Source: an uncultured Alphaproteobacteria bacterium
Lineage (GTDB): Bacteria; Pseudomonadota; Alphaproteobacteria; Rhizobiales; Pleomorphomonadaceae
Reading direction: 5' to 3'
Length of the DNA stretch: 5,026 nt
Assembly: GCA_937900425.1 (NCBI GenBank)
Contig: CALCDT010000100.1
Span: 1 to 5,026 of the forward strand
Positions 1-5,026 of the stretch are shown one piece after another. The position numbers were made by a program, and so were the translations under genes. The notes under the pieces are model-generated. The model did no database searches, had not been told where the DNA came from, and worked only from the letters and a program-made list of their open reading frames with translations. Numbering within the stretch: position 1 is the stretch's first letter; each line of letters begins with the position of its first letter.

Positions 1-1
1 C

Positions 2-307
2 GAATGGAACTATCAGCGCGAGAGCGCTGAGAAGGCGGTCCGCCAAGTGCGCGGGGTCAAGGGCGTCACCAACCTGATCACCCTGAAGCCCAAGGTCGCC
101 CCCTCCGAAATCAAGCAGAAGATCGAGGAGGCGTTCCGGCGCAGCGCCGAGGTCGACGCGAACCGCATCACCGTCGAGGCCAACGGCAGCGAGATCATCC
201 TGAAAGGCACCGTCCGGTCCTGGGCGGAACGGCAAGAGGCCGAACGAGCCGCCTGGGCGGCGCCCGGCGTCACCAAGGTTGAGAACCGGATCGTCATCAG
301 TCCGTGA
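2..307 (+). CDS. BON-domain protein, OsmY-like (5' end outside window)
   Basis: The reading frame is open from the first bases of the window to the TGA at 305-307, giving 101 visible residues; the true start lies upstream. Visible residues 1-30 are the end of one BON repeat (EWNYQRESAEKAVR, then GVKGVTNLITLKP). Residues 34-101 form a complete second BON repeat: a helix (PSEIKQKIEEAFRR), a strand (RITVEANGSEIILKGTV), a second helix (SWAERQEAERAAWAAPGV) and a final strand (VENRIVISP). BON domains are small alpha/beta modules thought to bind phospholipid or other envelope components; OsmY is the best-known stress-induced member. The missing N-terminus hides any signal peptide, so location in the cell is unknown. 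Homologues often carry two or three repeats, so perhaps half or more of the protein is missing. A GTG at 47 could be read as a start, but it falls inside a conserved helix and has no convincing ribosome binding site. The next gene starts 12 nt downstream. Confidence 0.9.
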   Translation, partial: EWNYQRESAEKAVRQVRGVKGVTNLITLKPKVAPSEIKQKIEEAFRRSAEVDANRITVEANGSEIILKGTVRSWAERQEAERAAWAAPGVTKVENRIVISP

Positions 308-314
308 GAGGAGG
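308..314 (+). promoter_or_regulatory. Ribosome binding site for the HdeD-family gene
   Basis: GAGGAGG directly follows the BON-gene stop codon and sits 5 nt before the ATG at 320. It favours this ATG over the in-frame ATG at 383, which has no comparable purine-rich motif just upstream. The tight junction suggests the two genes share a transcript. Confidence 0.7.
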
Positions 315-319
315 CTGCG

Positions 320-946
320 ATGGGCACGACTTTCGGCGCAGACAATGCCTTTCCCAATTCCGAGCCCGCGAAGTCCGGGGCAATGAACGCCATGCTGGCC
401 CGGAACTGGTGGGTGATGGCGTTGCGCGGCGTGTGCGCCGTCCTGTTCGGCCTGATCGCGCTGCTGCTTCCGGGTGTCACGATCGCTTCCCTCGTTCTGC
501 TTTTCGCCGCCTACATGCTGGTCGACGGCGTCTTCGCCATCATCGCCGGCGTGCGCGCGGCCACCCGCCGCGAGCGATGGTGGCCCTTTATCCTCGAAGG
601 GGTGATCGACCTCGCGGCGGGGGTGGTCGCCGTCGTCGCGCCGATCGCCACCATCCTCGCCTTCGTCTGGCTCAGCGGCGCCTGGGCGGTCGTTTCAGGT
701 GTGATGATGATCGCCGCCGCCATCCGCCTGCGGACGTCGCACGGCAAGTGGTGGCTGGGCTTCGGCGGCCTGGTGTCCATCGTCTGGGGCATCCTGCTCT
801 TCGTGGCGCCGATCGAGGGCGCGGTGGTCATGACGTGGTGGCTCGGCGCCTACGCGCTCGTCTTCGGCGGTGCGCTGATCGTGTTGGCGTTCCGGCTCAG
901 AGGGCACCGGAACGAGCCGCGTGGAGCGGTGCCGCAGGGTGCCTGA
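320..946 (+). CDS. HdeD-family (DUF308) six-helix membrane protein
   Basis: This 208-residue protein is very hydrophobic, with six likely transmembrane helices near residues 32-50, 55-77, 88-107, 112-134, 146-163 and 169-190. They fall into three helix pairs, and the first helix of each pair repeats a glycine-rich pattern ending in Pro: RGVCAVLFG...LLP (36-51), LEGVIDLAAGVVAVVAP (92-108) and FGGLVSIVWGILLFVAP (148-164). This three-fold internal repeat is typical of HdeD/DUF308 proteins. E. coli HdeD is an inner-membrane protein linked to acid resistance at high cell density; its molecular activity is not known. The length slightly exceeds the roughly 190 residues of E. coli HdeD because of a polar N-terminal tail of about 28 residues. 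WW pairs (30-31, 87-88, 144-145, 173-174) occur near helix ends, probably at the membrane interface. The gene lies 12 nt after the BON gene and 61 nt before grpE. The family call is secure; a role in acid resistance here is inferred only from the family. Confidence 0.9.
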   Translation: MGTTFGADNAFPNSEPAKSGAMNAMLARNWWVMALRGVCAVLFGLIALLLPGVTIASLVLLFAAYMLVDGVFAIIAGVRAATRRERWWPFILEGVIDLAAGVVAVVAPIATILAFVWLSGAWAVVSGVMMIAAAIRLRTSHGKWWLGFGGLVSIVWGILLFVAPIEGAVVMTWWLGAYALVFGGALIVLAFRLRGHRNEPRGAVPQGA

Positions 947-964
947 GAGAGAGCCTGAGAGAGG
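941..964 (+). repeat. 12-bp tandem direct repeat across the hdeD-family stop codon
   Basis: GCCTGAGAGAGA (941-952) is followed directly by GCCTGAGAGAGG (953-964), matching at 11 of 12 positions. The first copy contains the stop codon TGA at 944-946. The second copy repeats the TGA in the same frame (956-958), giving a back-up stop. It looks like a small local duplication. I see no hairpin in it and assign it no function. Confidence 0.6.
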
Positions 965-1007
965 TCCGATCCCTACCCATTCCATACCCGGCCGAGGTGG
1001 CGCACCC
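947..1007 (+). other. 61-nt spacer between the hdeD-family gene and grpE
   Basis: This is the longest non-coding gap in the window and the only place with room for an internal promoter or regulatory leader. It holds most of the 12-bp repeat, a pyrimidine-rich stretch (about 968-990) and the grpE ribosome binding site. I found no CIRCE inverted repeat (TTAGCACTC/GAGTGCTAA), no convincing RpoH-type or sigma-70 promoter, and no terminator hairpin. It is best treated as an intra-operon spacer, though a weak or unfamiliar promoter cannot be ruled out. Confidence 0.5.
994..1000 (+). promoter_or_regulatory. Ribosome binding site for grpE
   Basis: GAGGTGG lies 7 nt before the ATG at 1008. It decides the start: the in-frame ATG at 1038 has no purine-rich motif upstream, and the in-frame GTG at 921 lies inside the preceding gene and would add a low-complexity Arg/Glu/Pro stretch unlike GrpE. 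Confidence 0.65.
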
Positions 1008-1694
1008 ATGAACCCTGACCCGAGACGCACCGATCCCATGCCAGACGAGCCCCCCGTGGACCGTGTCGACGAGGCGTCTGCCGCGTCCTTCCCCGCGAGC
1101 GACCCGCCGGCCTGGACTCCCGTTCGTGGCGAAGGGGGGGCCAGTCCCGAAGCCGAAGGCACCGGCAAAAACAGGGACGGCAACGATGGGGGCGGCGATG
1201 ATGCTGTCCCGCGGCGCGAAGGCGAGGAGTCCCACCTCAAGGACCGGCTTTTGCGCGCGCTGGCGGAGCAGGAAAACATGCGGCGCCGGGCCGAGCGGGA
1301 CCGTGAGGAGGCCGTGCGATTCGCCGCCTCGGGGTTCGCGCGGGACTTGCTGCCATCGGCCGACAATCTGCGCCGTGCCATCGACAGCGTGCCGATGGAA
1401 TTCGCCGCGGCCGAATTGTGGGTCCAGAACCTTATGGCCGGCCTCGTGGCGACCGAGAAGGCGCTGCTCGAAGCCTTTGAGAAGCACGGAATCCTCCGGA
1501 TCGATCCCGCCCCCGGCGAGCCGTTTGATCCCCATCGCCATCAAGCGATGTTCGAAGTGGAGAACAGCGGGCTGCCGGCTGGCACCGTGGCGCAGGTCCT
1601 GCAGCCCGGCTACGCCCAGCATGAGCGTCTGTTGCGCCCCGCGCTGGTCGGTGTCGCCGCGGACGGCACCGCGCCATCCGATCAACACACCTGA
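1008..1694 (+). CDS. grpE: GrpE, nucleotide-exchange factor of DnaK, with an unusual N-terminal extension
   Basis: GrpE binds as a dimer to the DnaK ATPase domain and speeds ADP release in the cytoplasmic Hsp70 cycle. The protein has 228 residues. Residues 77-128 match the GrpE long-helix region (LLRALAEQENMRRRAERDREEA, then GFARDLLPSADNLRRAI); 137-160 match the following helices (LLEAFEKHGI); 162-217 match the beta domain (RIDPAPGEPFDPHRHQAMFEV, GTVAQVLQPGY, RLLRPALVGVA). The first 76 residues are polar, acidic and probably disordered, as is common in GrpE, but residues 20-36 read VDEASAASFPASDPPAW, a motif I associate with short uncharacterised proteins rather than GrpE. Residues 40-72 are Gly/Asp/Glu-rich, and a run of seven G lies at 1134-1140. 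The beta-domain hairpin reads GYAQHERLLRPA, where alphaproteobacterial GrpE usually has a hydrophobic residue and a Gly in place of Gln-204 and His-205. The gene is 12 nt before groES, which is unusual since grpE more often sits beside hrcA or dnaK. Confidence 0.95.
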   Translation: MNPDPRRTDPMPDEPPVDRVDEASAASFPASDPPAWTPVRGEGGASPEAEGTGKNRDGNDGGGDDAVPRREGEESHLKDRLLRALAEQENMRRRAERDREEAVRFAASGFARDLLPSADNLRRAIDSVPMEFAAAELWVQNLMAGLVATEKALLEAFEKHGILRIDPAPGEPFDPHRHQAMFEVENSGLPAGTVAQVLQPGYAQHERLLRPALVGVAADGTAPSDQHT

Positions 1695-1696
1695 TT

Positions 1697-1703
1697 GGAG
1701 GGA
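1697..1703 (+). promoter_or_regulatory. Ribosome binding site for groES
   Basis: GGAGGGA starts just after the grpE stop and ends 3 nt before the ATG at 1707; its GGAGG core ends 5 nt before it. This rules out the in-frame TTG at 1695, which overlaps the motif, and leaves a 99-residue GroES starting MTGFKPLHDR as the family expects. Confidence 0.7.
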
Positions 1704-1706
1704 AGC

Positions 1707-2006
1707 ATGACGGGCTTCAAACCGCTGCACGACCGTGTCCTGCTCAAGCGCGTCGAGGCGGAGGAAAAGACCCCAGGTGGCATCATCATCCCCGACACCG
1801 CCAAGGAGAAGCCGGTCGAGGGCGAGGTGCTGGCCGTCGGCCCGGGTGCTCGGGACGAGGCCGGCAGGGTGCAACCCCTCGACGTCAAGGTCGGCGACCG
1901 CGTGCTGTTCGGCAAATGGTCGGGCACGGAGGTGCGCATCGAGGGCGAGGACCGACTGATCCTCAAGGAGTCCGACATCTTGGGCGTGATCGAACGCGGC
2001 GCGTAA
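1707..2006 (+). CDS. groES: GroES, 10-kDa co-chaperonin
   Basis: GroES forms a seven-membered ring that caps the GroEL chamber during ATP-driven folding of cytoplasmic proteins. The 99-residue length is normal for the family. Residues 4-13 (FKPLHDRVLL) are the conserved first strand. Residues 17-35 are the mobile loop that docks on GroEL, with GGIIIP at 24-29. The roof-loop region is around 46-58 (PGARDEAGRVQPL), and the closing strands run through VGDRVLFGKWSGTEVRIEGEDRLILKESDILGVIE (62-96). The FGKWSGTEV form with Trp-71 is the version I associate with Alphaproteobacteria. No residue looks defective. It lies 12 nt after grpE and 15 nt before groEL, in the usual groES-groEL order, so it is almost surely translated from the same message. 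No CIRCE element precedes it, so HrcA control at this point is unlikely. Confidence 0.97.
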   Translation: MTGFKPLHDRVLLKRVEAEEKTPGGIIIPDTAKEKPVEGEVLAVGPGARDEAGRVQPLDVKVGDRVLFGKWSGTEVRIEGEDRLILKESDILGVIERGA

Positions 2007-2007
2007 C

Positions 2008-2013
2008 GGAGGA
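2008..2013 (+). promoter_or_regulatory. Ribosome binding site for groEL
   Basis: GGAGGA begins 2 nt after the groES stop and lies 8 nt before the ATG at 2022. A closer ATG at 2017 is out of frame with GroEL and is rejected; the start at 2022 gives the conserved N-terminus MAAKDVRF. Confidence 0.7.
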
Positions 2014-2021
2014 TTGATGCC

Positions 2022-3665
<1,644 letters not shown>

Positions 3666-3685
3666 CAACTGGGACAGAACACGCC

Positions 3686-3690
3686 GGAGG
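3686..3690 (+). promoter_or_regulatory. Ribosome binding site for dnaK
   Basis: GGAGG lies 5 nt before the ATG at 3696, within a 30-nt groEL-dnaK spacer (3666-3695). The spacer shows no hairpin or T-run, so read-through from groEL is expected. Confidence 0.65.
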
Positions 3691-3695
3691 GCGAC

Positions 3696-5026
<1,331 letters not shown>

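Noticed and set aside
921..1007. A GTG-initiated upstream extension of grpE overlapping the end of the hdeD-family gene.
   Set aside because: The added 29 residues are low-complexity and unlike GrpE, while the ATG at 1008 has a well-placed GAGGTGG.
304..1011. A 235-codon + strand frame overlapping the hdeD-family gene.
   Set aside because: It is extremely Arg-rich with no membrane helices or known motif, as expected for the wrong frame of a GC-rich gene; the HdeD frame shows clear three-fold repeated helices.
1681..1706. Possible CIRCE (HrcA operator) upstream of groES.
   Set aside because: No TTAGCACTC/GAGTGCTAA-like inverted repeat is present; the gap is only 12 nt and filled by the ribosome binding site.
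1063..1710. A 215-codon + strand frame overlapping grpE.
   Set aside because: It is an alternative-frame shadow of grpE, rich in Arg, Pro and Ser, with no recognisable domain, while the GrpE frame is conserved throughout.
3666..3695. Possible terminator or promoter between groEL and dnaK.
   Set aside because: The 30-nt gap has no stable inverted repeat, no T-run and no recognisable promoter boxes.

Overview
This window is a GC-rich stretch (about two thirds G+C by eye) holding six genes, all on the + strand. It reads as part of one protein-quality-control and stress operon. Order: a BON-domain protein (5' end outside the window), an HdeD-family membrane protein, grpE, groES, groEL, and dnaK (3' end outside the window). 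The GroES, GroEL and DnaK sequences look alphaproteobacterial: the FGKWSGTEV stretch in GroES, the GGM tail ending in MDF in GroEL, and the ETLGGV start of the DnaK substrate domain. I cannot give a genus.

Layout. Positions 2-307 hold the end of one BON repeat and a complete second one. After 12 nt, 320-946 encodes a 208-residue, six-helix HdeD/DUF308 protein. A 61-nt spacer (947-1007) contains a short direct repeat and the grpE ribosome binding site but no promoter, CIRCE element or terminator that I can recognise. Then come grpE (1008-1694), groES (1707-2006), groEL (2022-3665) and dnaK (3696 to the window end), separated by only 12, 15 and 30 nt, each with a good Shine-Dalgarno sequence. 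No hairpin followed by a T-run occurs anywhere, so co-transcription from a promoter upstream of the window is the simplest reading.

Function. GrpE is the nucleotide-exchange factor of DnaK, and GroES is the lid of GroEL, so the operon joins the Hsp70 and Hsp60 machines. The J-domain partner (DnaJ or CbpA) is not in the window and may lie downstream. BON and HdeD proteins are envelope or acid/osmotic-stress factors, so the set looks like an accessory stress-tolerance cluster, possibly a second chaperone set beside housekeeping copies elsewhere (inference). The catalytic and binding residues I could check in GroEL and DnaK are intact.

The most unusual points are the interleaved gene order grpE-groES-groEL-dnaK and the N-terminus of GrpE, which carries a VDEASxxSFPASDPPAW segment resembling a motif I know from very short uncharacterised proteins. 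I found no mobile element, RNA gene, CRISPR array or clearly new system. The 3.9-kb open frame on the minus strand is explained by codon usage.
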